Below are positions 52,418-63,235 of a stretch of 64,000 nt of DNA, piece after piece. The notes beneath the pieces were generated by a model. It did no database searches and was not told where the DNA came from. It worked only from the letters and a program-made list of their open reading frames with translations. The translations under genes were made by a program, and so were the position numbers. The first letter of the stretch is position 1, and every line of letters starts with the position of its first letter. The stretch is from assembly GCA_035048495.1 (NCBI GenBank), contig CM068542.1:40205109-40269108 (forward strand), written 5' to 3'. The DNA comes from Euptelea pleiosperma (Eukaryota > Streptophyta > Magnoliopsida > Ranunculales > Eupteleaceae).

Positions 52418-54820
52418 TTTTGTTAGTGGGTAGGATTTTAATAATATTAAAAAAGAAAACAATTTATTTAAATTAATTTTTTTTTATGGATAGATCGGTT
52501 GAACCACACACAAGTTCGCTGCAACCATCCACACCAAAACTAATCTGAACCCATTTTTTTTTTTTTTTCCTAGGTTTATCTTTATTTGGTTAAATCTTTT
52601 TCGCACAATAATTAATTTAATATTTGGTTAACGATATATATGTGTCTTTGTCATACCCTAAGAATAATATTCCTTGACAAACCTATGGCCTGTATTTGGA
52701 GTTGGACCCCACCACAACAACAAAACCCTAACCCTAACCCTAACTTCCGATTTCTCACGTTTTCCAAGTCTACACGGAATTAAAAAGCGGTGCCACCTCT
52801 TACTTGTATTACTTACCGTTCTTGACAGTTACGCCCTAATATAAAGACACTCTCTGCTATCTCACCATATTTGATCTGCCACCTGTCATTTAATCACCTC
52901 CCATTCTTTTGTCTCAAGGTCCTGAACAGTGACTTCAACCCTCTCAACGGATCTCTCTCGCTTTCTTGCCACCATCACCACCAACAAAGATGGATGTGTA
53001 CCAACTATTGATACGGCCTGAATCTAGAACGTGGATTTGGGTGTGGAACGTATTGTATGGACTATGGACTATGGACTATAATCCAACAAATTCGGACTGA
53101 GAAAAATTGGTGCCAGCGGTTGACCTCCCTTGTTTGACTCTGAGCAGTCGACCGCTCCTTTATTCGCTATTTTGTGTGGCCGACCGCCCCTCGGACAGAC
53201 TTCTGTCTCTGAGTAGGTCGACCCCGTGAAAAGCAAATCTCGCTATACACCGAAAATCAGCCCCGATTGGAGATTTATAACTGTTGGATTTTGAGTATCA
53301 AAAAATGCTTGCATTGAATTGAATAGCTAGAAATCAGTGTACAAAAAACTGTCCATTAATCAATGGCTAGAATTTGCCAGTCAGGCTGATTTTTGGTGTG
53401 TAGGTGATCCAGTACAAACGTTTGGGGGTCAATAGACCTATAAGAGTGTGCCATGTGGTGCATTTTGATCGGCAAAAATTAAAAATTTTCCACTGCTCGA
53501 ATCCATTTATATTGTATATATATATATATATTATCCATCAGCTATATATTACGACAGTACCCAAACACCAAATGAAGAACATTCCACCAACAAGCTGTGT
53601 TGGGGTGGAATTGTGGTCCTTAATTAGGTTGACACCCTTGATCCTAAATCCAACGATTGTGATTTCAACTATGAAATTTGAGATGATGCACATCTCATGG
53701 ATTTAGTACCCAAAGGTATGGACATAATTAGAACCACCATGTAGCCCTATGTCACCAAACAAGACGGTTCAGATCTTACGACACCCATCTTAATGGCTGC
53801 AGTCCAAATATTGCACGATTCAGAGTCATCCTAACCATGCAAATAAATAACATTCCCTTTTTGGATGGTCATTATGAAGAGAGCTTCATTGGTGATGTAC
53901 ATGACGTGCACCAGGCCATGTGATCGTCAATTAAGACTGCCAAAGCTGGCCATATGCAAACATACGCGATCTTTGATCATCATTCAAGGCCGGCCCTCAT
54001 TTTTGGATGGTAAAGAAAGCATGGAGGTGCATTGATCAGATGGTTGTGATTGTCCAAATACCGAGCATTAAGAAACGTGGTGACATCCCTTGCTGGTATA
54101 ACATTTGCATCGTGAAAATCAGATGGGGGTTTTGACCTAAAGATCTGCTATGTTTGACCCATCAACTTAATTAATCAGCTTATTATAGACGACTGCAGAA
54201 AGTGTACGTTTGCTGTGGAGCAATTTTGACTGTAGGCATGATGTCCCAATCAGGAGCTGCCATCTGTATAGAGGCCCACGTGACTGACCGGATAATGTTC
54301 CAAGTTTCGCTTGCCATGTACGGATGCCAGCCCGTGATTGGGACCACAGGGCCGCATAAAAGATTTAGCACCTCAACATCTTTTTTTTGAGACTTAGGAA
54401 TCCTGGTACAAAACTGAACCGTGTGGGATCGTTGATCATAACCAGTAACTGTTATATGATGGTGCCACAAACTATAGAGAATGGTGCAGTGGCGTCGATT
54501 TTATATAGAGTTACGGTGTAGGATGGGTCATACGGAGATGATCATGTTGAATCATCGTGATCATCTCACAAAAAATAAGGCCATTTCCACAATACTCTTC
54601 ATCCATAGTTATAAAAAGGCCGTTATAACAAAAATCATTTTGTGTCAACTTCATTTTTGGTCAAAAATGTTGATGGGAAAAAACCAAGAATAAACCCCTC
54701 TCTCTAAATTTGCTCCAACTGCATTTTAGGTTGTTTAACGGATCACCGAATACTGACAGGAACAAAGTGATTGCTTTGGAAACCCGTGTTATTGCAAAAC
54801 ACAAGGGTCGGGCTCAGAGG
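52418..54820. other. Intergenic, no gene recognised
   Basis: Includes a partial fold-back arm at about 53240-53470 (AGATTTATAACTGTTGGATT...GTCAGGCTGATTTTTGGTG), an (AT)n tract at 53516-53530 and a GGACTAT repeat at about 53056-53080. Two overlapping ORFs near 54.2-54.47 kb on opposite strands have no domain. A short AGGCCGTTATAAC stretch at 54617 is a Mutator-like end relic. Confidence 0.35.
52723..52744. repeat. Interstitial telomere-like tract (CCCTAA)n
   Basis: Three CCCTAA hexamers following AACAACAAAA. As at 8.5 kb, the unit is six bases, not the usual plant seven. Confidence 0.6.
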
Positions 54821-54827
54821 AATATTC

Positions 54828-54975
54828 GCTTTTTCTGACTCGACTTTTCACTCATGTTCTCGGGCGTAGCTTCCAAGAATCCAACTGTGGGGTGATAGTG
54901 CTGAGCTGGCATCCACCGTTAGATTCTTGGAATCCACGGCCGAGGAAACGAGTGAAAGGATGAGTCGTCGGGGCC
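54828..54975. mobile_element. Small fold-back element with GGATTCTTGGAATCC palindromes, copy 2
   Basis: Left GACTCGACTTTTCACTCATG...TCTCGG pairs with right CCGAGGAAACGAGTGAAAGG...GAGTCG. Inside are TTCCAAGAATCCAAC and GTTAGATTCTTGGAATCCACG. Confidence 0.55.
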
Positions 54976-56360
54976 GAACCTTTCAAGAAATTTCTATAGG
55001 AAAACTAGAATTCAATGAAACTTAAAAGCCCATCTCCGGAACATATTCCTTGAAATCAGAATTTCTTCAAGAGCCCACTAAGAATAATGTCTTTATTTTC
55101 CTTTTTTTTTCTTTTTTTTTTTGAGTGGTTTCTTTGTGGTCATGTTCTTCACCGTCCATTTAGAATAAAAAGATCCGTACAAATGAAAGATCAATAATAT
55201 CTTGAACCTTTTACTAGGAATTCTTTCTCCCATCACCGAAAGGAAAAAAGAAAAAAAAAAGATAAAAAGAAAAAGTAGATATACATCATTGTGTTAACTG
55301 TTATATGGGGTGCTAATTAAGAACAAATTCCTTTTGCTACTCTTAACCTCACACCACCCCATCACCATCTGATTAGAAATTTGTGGCGATGAGAGGTTCG
55401 AACACTAAAAAAATACTGATTTTTCGAAGACGGGAAACCCCAAATGTACATTAAACACGTAAACTTAATTATCCAGTTATCAAGAAATTAAACAACCGAA
55501 TTAAGGGTTCCAGCTTGGTTGAATATTTGTTGCGGTATGGTTGTAATATGGGACCGATGTGGGCCATTAGTTGAACGAATCACGGTTGAATTTTCTTAAT
55601 CCAAGCTTACCTAACCCAATAGCAAATATCAATTTATATTCCTTCTTACATAAATGATTAGACAACATAATGATTTTCTACCTCTTTTTGACATAGAATT
55701 AGCTAATTTTGTTCTCGGGACAATTTTTACGTGTAAAATTAGCGCCTAATTAAATATTTATTTTTCAATATCGATTATAAGTCGGTTAGGCCAACCAAAA
55801 CGTGCCGCAACATTGTAGTCCTCAAGAATGGATCATGTGTCACATCTGTTTTCATTAAGCTGACTGGGATTAATGAAAGTCCTTTTTTTTTTTTTTTTTT
55901 TTTGGGGGGGGGGGGGGGGGTAGGCAGGACCCTTACTACAATTTGGGGCCATTTATCTTAGGTTTACAAAGTCATATCCTTGAATTATTTGACTAATATT
56001 CAGATTCAGTTTTGGTTCTAAATAGATTATTTGAATTGTCTAATGGGAGTGACTTTTCAACTGTGACTTATGGATAAGGTGGTCCACTGATTCAATGGTC
56101 AAGATTCATTATTGTACCCACTAGTGTGATTTATTGATTAAGAGTTAATAAGACCTTCTAAATGTCTAACTAACCCCATTAATTTCCTCAAAGAACAAAA
56201 TGTTCTAAAGAAGCTTCGAAACATGCTTTCTTCCAAATTTATTTATTTTTAATGTTGATCGTCAATACGGTCTTAGATTTCATGACGACCCCCTGAATGA
56301 AATACGTATGTAGTCTCCATGTGTGCTTCTGGGGTTGTCTTATGACCTATTTAGATTTGG
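54976..56360. other. Intergenic, no gene recognised
   Basis: A/T-rich, with poly-T, poly-A and the T/G homopolymer junction listed separately. No supported ORF. Confidence 0.4.
55883..55920. repeat. Adjacent homopolymers T21 and G17
   Basis: A run of 21 T passes directly into 17 G. A G17 run is rare in plant DNA and is a likely sequencing or assembly weak point. Confidence 0.9.
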
Positions 56361-56364
56361 GTTG

Positions 56365-56525
56365 GAATCGGGGGACTCGCCTTTTTGAACTTGTGCTCTC
56401 GGCCGTTGTTGGATTCTTGGAATCCACACCCAAAAACTCTAGCGTGGATTCCGAGAATCCAACAACCACCTTTGGATTCTCGAAATCCATGGCTGAGAGC
56501 ACGAGCGAAAAGACGAGTCCTTCGA
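56365..56525. mobile_element. Small fold-back element with GGATTCTTGGAATCC palindromes, copy 3
   Basis: Left GGGGACTCGCCTTTTTGAAC...GTGCTCTCGGCC pairs with right GGCTGAGAGCACGAGCG...GACGAGTCC. Three internal GGATTC-nGAATCC/GGATTCTCGAAATCC blocks are present. Overlapping ORFs on both strands are shadows. Confidence 0.6.
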
Positions 56526-56529
56526 GCCT

Positions 56530-57740
56530 GGTCCTTAGATTTTTCTCCATATATGAAAGAAGAGTAAGAGAAGGTTTGCTTGTGTCTATACTACTGGCAA
56601 ACAAGAGAGGAGGTCCTTATATTTGTGGGTGGAAATGGAAGAGCTTGTGATGAACCAAATATGAGTTTTCTAAGGTCAAAAAATTGAGAAAGTAGAACCA
56701 CATGATGGTATGACTTCAGTTCAGACGACTGATGGTCAAGATTGAATTTTAAGATGTATAAGATTATAGATTAATTTATTTGGGAGATAGAAATTATATA
56801 TAAGACGTCTTCTTTTGATGAATGGCCAATGTATTTTTTATGGGGACCCACTATTGTTAGCTACTTGGCAATTCGGGGAAGGCTGATTGTCTCTTATAGC
56901 TTATTTGAAGTTCTCTCTCTCTCCCCCATCTACAGGAACCGTACCCAGAAACAGACCGGGTCAGGCCAACCAAAAATCAACCTGATTGGTGATTTTTAGT
57001 CATTGGATCTGAGGACCCCAAATAATAATGCTCCAAGATTTGATCCTATTATACTACCTTGACAGAAGATATAGCTCTTAATAGGGTTGAATGGTTAACT
57101 TAATTTCAGTACTTTTTGCCACATGATAACCCCAAAAAATTCAGTACTTAATTTTAAGTCTTAACCTTCTCTTCTTCTTTTTAACTGAAAGTGGTAAACA
57201 ATGGCATTTTTAAGAAGATTTTAAGATTCTTTCAAAAATATTCAATATGTCCTTATATTTAAAGCTTTTTATATCGAAAACGTATAAAAATACCTGATTA
57301 ACATTTCAAAATACTCGATATGCCATTGTCTTAATTTTCAGACATAAGAATCTTTACTATTCGATGAAAATCACTGAAAATTCAATAGTTTAATTTTGAG
57401 CAATTTAGAATAATTTTAAGTGCTAAAATTAAGTTTACCAAACGGTCCAAGTAGTCGGATAAGAATAAAGGATGATGATGATCCGAGCTGTTAAACTAGT
57501 ATTCGGCACAAACCCGATCCAATTGACAAATCTACTGCCGAAAGGGACCTTAGATATCCTTTCCAAATCTGTGGTACCATGATTTCTCTCCTTTTTTAAC
57601 ACGTTTCCTCCACGCAGATACGTGTCAAATATTTGGCAATCAAGATAATTTATTTATTACTAATATCAAGAAAAAGTTACAATCTGATTAGGCTCAGACC
57701 TTATGTCTGAGTTCAAAATGTGATGCAACCATGAGGGAGG
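56530..57740. other. Intergenic, no gene recognised
   Basis: Mostly AT-rich. A short CCAAAAATCAACCTGATTGGTGATT segment at about 56970 is a one-arm fold-back relic. Confidence 0.35.
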
Positions 57741-57750
57741 TGGGGATAGG

Positions 57751-58302
57751 CAGTGGCGGAGCCAATGGGGGGCGCCCACCCTCAAATTTGAATTTGTGCA
57801 CATCCCTAAGTGGTGTACAGTTTAAGCCAGTGCAACACTATTACGTTGTCCACCCTCAACTTCAGTGTTTTGCCCATCCCTAGCTGGACCACAGTATTTG
57901 CCACGTGCAACACTCTAAGAGACCACTCACCACATGGATGCATGTTTGGCTCATCTCTAGGTGAACCTATATACAAAAAACATGCCTCATTAGTGTTTTC
58001 TAACTTTTGAAATTAAGTACCACAACTTATGTTTGAATCCAATGGTAAAAAATATTCCCATGAAAAAGAGTAAAATTCAACAGTTGGAAATCACTAATCA
58101 GGCTGGTTTTTTGTCTGTCCCCCTAGGGATGAGCCAAACGTCCATATGGTCAGTGGTCTCTAAGAGTGTGCAACGTAGCCCATACTATGGTCTGTCATCA
58201 CCGTTGACGACTCACAGACTAAAAAAATTGGCTCCAAGGGGGACAATAATTAGAAAGCTTGCCACTTTGGCTACCCTTGAAAAAAAATCCTGGCTCCGCC
58301 AA
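57751..58302. mobile_element. Mutator-like TIR element (AGTGGCGGAGCC ends), copy 2, carrying a fold-back module
   Basis: CAGTGGCGGAGCCAATGG at the left and ATCCTGGCTCCGCCAA at the right. It is flanked by TGGGGATAGG at 57741-57750 and 58303-58312, a perfect 9-10 bp duplication. The interior 57900-58200 is again the palindromic module (CATGTTTGGCTCATCTC / GGGATGAGCCAAACGTCC). Confidence 0.8.
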
Positions 58303-58328
58303 TGGGGATAGGTATAATAGCAGCTCTC

Positions 58329-58490
58329 TTAGCCAAAATGTAATCTTCTCCATTTATGCTTCAAGTTAATATTTACATTATCATAAAAAGTTGCATCAAT
58401 ATTCATCTTGACCCATCCATCTATTGGTGGGGTCCTTGATCTAGGAGGTGATGGTTTGTTTTGGTTTTGAGCTGGATTGGGCCTACAAGG
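58329..58490 (-). pseudogene. RNase H-like domain N-terminal fragment
   Basis: Minus-strand frame reads SPPRSRTPPIDGWVKMNIDATF then YDNVN. The GWVK-N-DA(S/T)F start with its first catalytic Asp is typical of the plant RVT_3-type RNase H domain. The frame then diverges and stops. No remaining catalytic residues are present, so it is a retroelement-type relic. It abuts the right edge of the preceding Mutator-like element. Confidence 0.55.
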
Positions 58491-58692
58491 TCTTTTAATA
58501 CCTTGTGAGAATATATGCAATTGGGCCTACAAAATTTGAAAGACAACGACCCTTTCCAGGTGTACCAATTGAGAGGTGTCCATGTAGTAGCTGTCTACAA
58601 GTGTTTTGGGTATGGCCAGTTGGGTGGTGGGGCAAACCATGACATAATCCATTTGGTTATGATGGATCATAACACCATTTCAATATATATAT

Positions 58693-58915
58693 TGAAACCG
58701 TGGGTATCTGGGCCTCTTAGAGCATCCGACTAGTCCCCCGAGACACCCTAGTCACCTCTCCACATGTGCCAAGTGTTCTAGGAGAGTTTGATGTGGACCG
58801 AGCCACTTATTGTTACTCTTCCAGGGGTGGCCCCAAGGAGAGTTGAACTTGATTTGCTTTCTGGAGCGGAGTCCTGGCCATTGAGTATACACCAATATCC
58901 ATAGTGAAACTGTTT
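58693..58915 (-). mobile_element. SINE, copy 2
   Basis: On the minus strand: TATACTCAATGGCCAGGACT (A-box-like), AAGTTCAACTCTCC (degenerate B box), then CCACATCAAACTCTCCTAG and GGATGCTCTAAGAGGCCCAGA with a TA-rich tail near 58680-58692. It matches copy 1 at 47.2-47.43 kb in order and 3' end. Confidence 0.6.
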
Positions 58916-59141
58916 GCTCTCGTACTTCCATCAATTACAAAAGACTCGTATTGAAAAAAAATCAGCATTGAAGTTGCTTTATATGTTGCAGAGGAATTTA
59001 TACATATAAGCTCATTTCTCTCTTTTCTATTCTATTTTGTTCTCTCATAATCCCTCTCAACTGCATCGAACATTACCTGAACTAGCAGGGGACACGGGCG
59101 ATGCATGTGACTAAAGAGGAGAAGTGTTTGGGTTGCATATA

Positions 59142-59471
59142 AAGGTTGTGGATAGTTTTTTTTTTTCAGGATATTTTAAAATTATTTTTAGTCGAATAAT
59201 TTTAAAATATCCGTTAAATCGTTTTAACACGTTTTAGTTGTTAAATCAGAATACCTCCCGCTTTCTGTTACTCTTTCGTTTTTTTTTTTTTTTTTTTTTT
59301 CAAATTTCAAAATTTGAATTTCAGCACCATTTTTTTCCATTTTTTCAGTTAAAATCCATTAAATTCTATTCTTTCCATTTTTCCCCAGGCCATTTCAATC
59401 CGTTTTAACGACTGTTTAAACGGTAACGCCCCCAGTCCGTTTAACCTTTAAAATGGCCTCCTTTAAACCTT
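59142..59471. mobile_element. Mutator-like element, degraded left half
   Basis: The right end CAGTCCGTTTAACCTTTAAA...GGCCTCCTTTAAACCT is well kept. The left end is reduced to AAGGTTGTGGATAG and poly-T. GCATATA on both sides may be the remains of a target duplication. Confidence 0.5.
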
Positions 59472-60288
59472 GCATATATGTACTATAATGCTTTTAAGAA
59501 TATTATAGTATTTTTAGAATAAAATAAATAACAACTTTAAGGAAGGTAAAGATGGAAAAAGTTGCATCTTCCCTTGTTTTTTGATTGAAAAGTTATAAAA
59601 CATCATCGTTCAGACAATACCATTCTGTTCAAGTGTATCCGGGCAAGAGAGGCAGCAAGATACGCTCAATTATAATTGAATAAAAATAGTTAGAATCGGA
59701 TATCATTGTAAAGCCCTCACCAAGAGCTTTCAGATGGTTCCGCATTTTTACCCTAGACTGAAATGATGAATTTTTTTTATAATTATAAAGAAAAGAATTA
59801 GTTGTTGATGAGAGATGGGGTGGTTGAGGAGATAAGTGGTTGTTGGGGAGATGAAAAGTTGTTCTCGGTCTCTTCACAAGTCACTTATCTTTAACAACAA
59901 AAGTACTTTATTAAATTAAATGAAAAAGATTGAAATACCCTCATATGAAATCAAAGATTCTTTGTATATTAGAATGATAGTTTTGGAAGAAAATGACAAT
60001 TGTTGTTAATGACTACTCGAGATTGTCTCACGGCTAAAGGGGCGAGCGACAATTCAAGCAGTCACCTGAAAGATGTTAGATGGGCTGTATGAGTGTAACC
60101 GTGTGCTTGCTGTAGTGCTTCATGCCCCTCTTATTGGTGGAAGCCAGAAGGGTTCCTTGGACTAGCTGCATTGCTACATGCTTACAGATGGATCTTCGTA
60201 ATGATTAGAGTGAGCTTTATTTTTCAATGAAATTCTAGATTTTATAATCAAGCGTATTAATGAAACAAGAGCGAACCTTTCTCTACAA
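59472..60288. other. Intergenic, no gene recognised
   Basis: AT-rich with one 82-codon minus-strand ORF at 59629 that has no domain. Confidence 0.35.
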
Positions 60289-60297
60289 TTTGATAAG

Positions 60298-60681
60298 GGA
60301 AAATTCTATATGCACCCCCAAAAAGTCTAAAAGCACCCTACACCCAAAAAAAATTTGGAAGCACCCCTCACCCCACCACTTCGTCGTCTCTCCCTCCCCC
60401 CATCTTCCTCTCCACCTCTCTACTTCTCTCTCTCCACCTCTGTCTTCTCTCTCTCTTCACATCTCCCTCTCGCCTCTCTAGCCTCTCTCTCTCTGGCCCA
60501 CGATACTAAACTACCGTGGGGGCCGAACGAGGATAGAGAGATATAGAGGTGGAGAGGGAGAGAGCGTGGTGAGTGAGAGAGTAATTTCAACATCTTTTGT
60601 CGAAGGGAAATTCTAAAAGCACCCCACAAAATGAGGGCATTTCAATCTTCTAGCATTTTTGGGGTGCATTTAGAATTTCGC
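60298..60681. mobile_element. 384-bp TIR element with ATGCACCCC ends
   Basis: Left GGAAAATTCTATATGCACCC and right GGGTGCATTTAGAATTTCGC are inverted copies. Flanks TTTGATAAG (60289-60297) and TTTGATAAA (60682-60690) match at 8 of 9 bases, suggesting a Mutator-type mover. The interior is C/T-rich then G/A-rich (a long imperfect hairpin, with a CCTCTCTATATCTC-type stem). Short ORFs across it are low-complexity shadows. Confidence 0.65.
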
Positions 60682-60699
60682 TTTGATAAAAGATGGTGA

Positions 60700-61044
60700 A
60701 ATTACTCCACCTATTTGAATGAATTATTCCTAATCTAGGCATCTCACCCCAGTAAAATTAAAAATCACTCCCAACATAAAATAAATACCATTAATCAAAA
60801 CTCTATGTCAAAATTAACAATATTACATTAATATTTATAAAATTCTCTAACCTATCTTCTCTACTTCTAATCAAATTAAAAAATTTCTTAAGATCATTCT
60901 AATCGGATTACAAAATAAAAAGAGATAATAATCCTAATGAAAATAAAATCAATTCTAATCAATCTTGTGGGGTCCATTAGATTTGGATCCCATTTCTTTG
61001 ATCTAATGTAGGCCGAGACATCGTAGAATGATGCTCCTACATCA
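60700..61044 (-). mobile_element. Partial LTR related to the left-edge LTR
   Basis: On the minus strand it starts TGATGTAGGAGCAT, then TTCTACGATG, like the LTR at 37-723. It continues with GGACCCCACAAGATTGATTA and AT-rich TAGGATT-type sequence also found there. The other end is not determined. Confidence 0.45.
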
Positions 61045-61460
61045 CATACTTGTGTACTTAAGCTTAAAGCCAAGATATGATGGGAAACCATCGGAGTTGT
61101 ACACTTTGGCTCTGTATGTTAGAAAGTGTCGATACATAAAAAGTTTTATGACATCTATATGCAAAATTCAGTTTCCATAAAACTTATTCACGCAACCAAA
61201 CAAGCCTTATATACTACAGATTACGAAAAAAATTAATCCAACCATCCAATCCATGGGTACCACCTACGATCCGGATCGTCTGGTCAATGCAATTGCACTG
61301 ATCCATGATGAGGGTGCGTAGCATGGCATATTTCCTCTTGGGAGAACGTATTTAAATGTCCGGAATTTGGAGATGTTTTTACTTTATTTTTTAAGCCTAC
61401 ATATGTCAACTTGTAAGCCTGAACACGAAAGAGAGAGTCGAGACTTGGGGAGAAAGTAGG
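61045..61460. other. Intergenic, no gene recognised
   Basis: Ordinary AT-rich DNA upstream of the motif cluster. No ORF of note. Confidence 0.35.
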
Positions 61461-61468
61461 CTATGAAT

Positions 61469-61831
61469 GGGCTTTCTTTGGCCCAGGTTTGGCATACTGG
61501 GCCTTGTCTGTTCAAATCCAAATTTACATGGCAGTCATTGTGGATGAAACTAAAGTTGGGCTTTGGAACAGAAGTAAAATGGTGGGCTTTTAACATAAAG
61601 CCCAATTTGATTTTTACCTCAATATATTGCTGATTGGACTTAAACTTGCCAGCTTAATCTCTTGCAAGTATAATATATTCCCGGAAAAATATAGTAAGAA
61701 AGGCTTATAAAGCTCTTATGATCAATACCCATATCATCTCGTGAAAGAGAAACAAGAATTTGATCTTCTTGTAGTTGGGCCAAGCTCCGAACCAGTGTGC
61801 GTCACAAGTTCATTCAAGCCCACTAGGCCCA
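61469..61831 (+). promoter_or_regulatory. Cluster of site-II-type motifs (TGGGCY/RGCCCA)
   Basis: Motifs at about 61469, 61480 (GGCCCA), 61498 (TGGGCC), 61583 (TGGGCT), 61598 (AGCCCA), 61776 (TGGGCC), 61817 (AGCCCA) and 61826 (GGCCCA). Such clusters are known from promoters of plant housekeeping, ribosomal and mitochondrial genes (TCP-factor sites). They lie just upstream of the probable first exon. Confidence 0.45.
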
Positions 61832-61859
61832 ATTCGACATGCTTCATTTACCTTTCATG

Positions 61860-62181
61860 TTTCATCCAGTCCATTCGCAGTGTACAAAGTTACAAACTCC
61901 AAACACAGAAAATACCTCTGAAGAAACCGCCGAGTTTGAGACACCTGTCTCTCTTTCTTAAACCCCCAAAACCCCGTCTCCTCTTTTGAACCAAAATGCG
62001 GTCTTCGATGAATTTCTCTGCAAAAATCGATTCGAACGCATTTCAATGTGGTGGCTTCGCTCGAATGATCGATTCCTGAGAAACCCATCAAGATTTTGCT
62101 CCCCAAAACCATGCACGTCTCCCGCTTTCTCGTCTTCACCTTTGGAAACCGCTCAAGGGTCTCTCTGAATCATCTTCGTGG
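61860..62181 (+). other. Probable first exon of an unidentified plus-strand gene
   Basis: C/T- and A-rich leader (AAACCGCCGAGTTTGAGACA, CCCAAAACCCCGTCTCC) ending in a strong donor CGTGG|GTGAGT, with the last exon base at 62181. Three ATGs occur. 61996 opens a 27-codon ORF and 62046 a 41-codon ORF (MWWLRSNDRFLRNPSR). 62111 is open through the donor (MHVSRFLVFTFGNRSRVSLN, 23 codons plus two bases). The last could be the true start of a protein, or the exon may be untranslated with upstream ORFs. No second exon was recognised before the right edge. Confidence 0.4.
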
Positions 62182-62754
62182 GTGAGTTGAGCTCTTTAAT
62201 TACTTTGCCTTCTTTGTTTTGAAGATAATCGAATTGGGTATTGTTTGGAGATTGAAACTGTCCTGTGTTTTTTAAGATTCATCAAGATATGAAGGCTGAA
62301 GTAGTTATTTCCAAACTCTTTTTTCCTGCAAAGCTTACGGACTTTCTATTCAGAAAGTTTAATTGCATATTTTGAATTACAAAGCACGATTTCGATCCCT
62401 CTGGTTGGGAAGTGGGAATTGTTGTTGTAATGGGTGTTACCCATGTGTAGTCCTCTAGGTGAGACTTGGTTTGGTAGATAGTTTGTTCATCAGCATAAAT
62501 TTGTGTTTATTTACTGAGTTTTTTGTCAGAATTGATGTGAGGGACCGTGGACCGTTGACCTGCGATGAACATCCATGTAGATTGTGAGAACTTAAGCATT
62601 TCTAAATGAACACGGTGTCCTCATATGTCAAGCAGGCATTGTTCGAGCCAAAAGCCTAAATAAGATCAAAAGATTTTAATCCTATAAGGATCGGGAGGAA
62701 GTTGGAGAGAGATCTCCTTGAGGGGAACCCTCGCGGAGAGCTATCAATTGGAAT
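62182..62754. other. Probable intron, no feature recognised
   Basis: T-rich sequence following the donor, as expected of a plant intron. A possible acceptor (CATCCATGTAG near 62580) is not followed by a recognisable exon. Confidence 0.3.
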
Positions 62755-62990
62755 CAATGTTTTAAAAAGAGTGAGGCGTTTATGTGGTTTTTTGCCTCAG
62801 TGAGGTGAGGTGTAGGCCTAAAGGCGATTTGAGGCATAAGCCTCAAAAATTTTCAAGAATAAGCGTTTAAAATATGCAAAAATGAATCAAATACAGAAAT
62901 AAGGAAATGCATAAACAAAGAAATTTTGGAAATCTTCTTTTTGTTGATTTATCCTAAATATCACCTTGAGGGGGGATTTTTAAAACATTG
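62755..62990. mobile_element. MITE with CAATGTTTTAAAAA ends
   Basis: CAATGTTTTAAAAAGAGTGAG at the left and GGATTTTTAAAACATTG at the right. The interior contains GTGAGGCG/GCCTCA repeats (TGCCTCAGTGAGGTGAGG, GAGGCATAAGCCTC). No target duplication is evident (GGAAT versus GCTAA). Confidence 0.6.
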
Positions 62991-63054
62991 GCTAATTTTT
63001 ATGTGAAGTTCATGAAGCAAAAGTTCTGCTTTTATCATTTAAAGGTTTTTATTT

Positions 63055-63235
63055 ATTTATTTTTGATAAGTAAAAGATATATAGAAGGGGCCGAAGCCAA
63101 AGATACAAACATCCAAGGGAAGAAGGTCGAGGTGACCTCCACAACATCCCAAAAAACAAAAGGAAAACAAGACTCTAACCACTTCCTTCCTTAGTACATA
63201 AGTGCCCCCATCGGAAGACGAAGTCTTCAAAAAAC
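63055..63235 (-). mobile_element. 5'-truncated LINE 3' end (minus strand)
   Basis: On the minus strand it ends ...GGCTTCGGCCCCTTCTATATA, TCTTTTACTTATC, then A/T-rich tail. It is of the same terminal type as the copy at 1024-1167 but with a different body. The overlapping plus-strand 68-codon ORF is a shadow. Confidence 0.6.
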
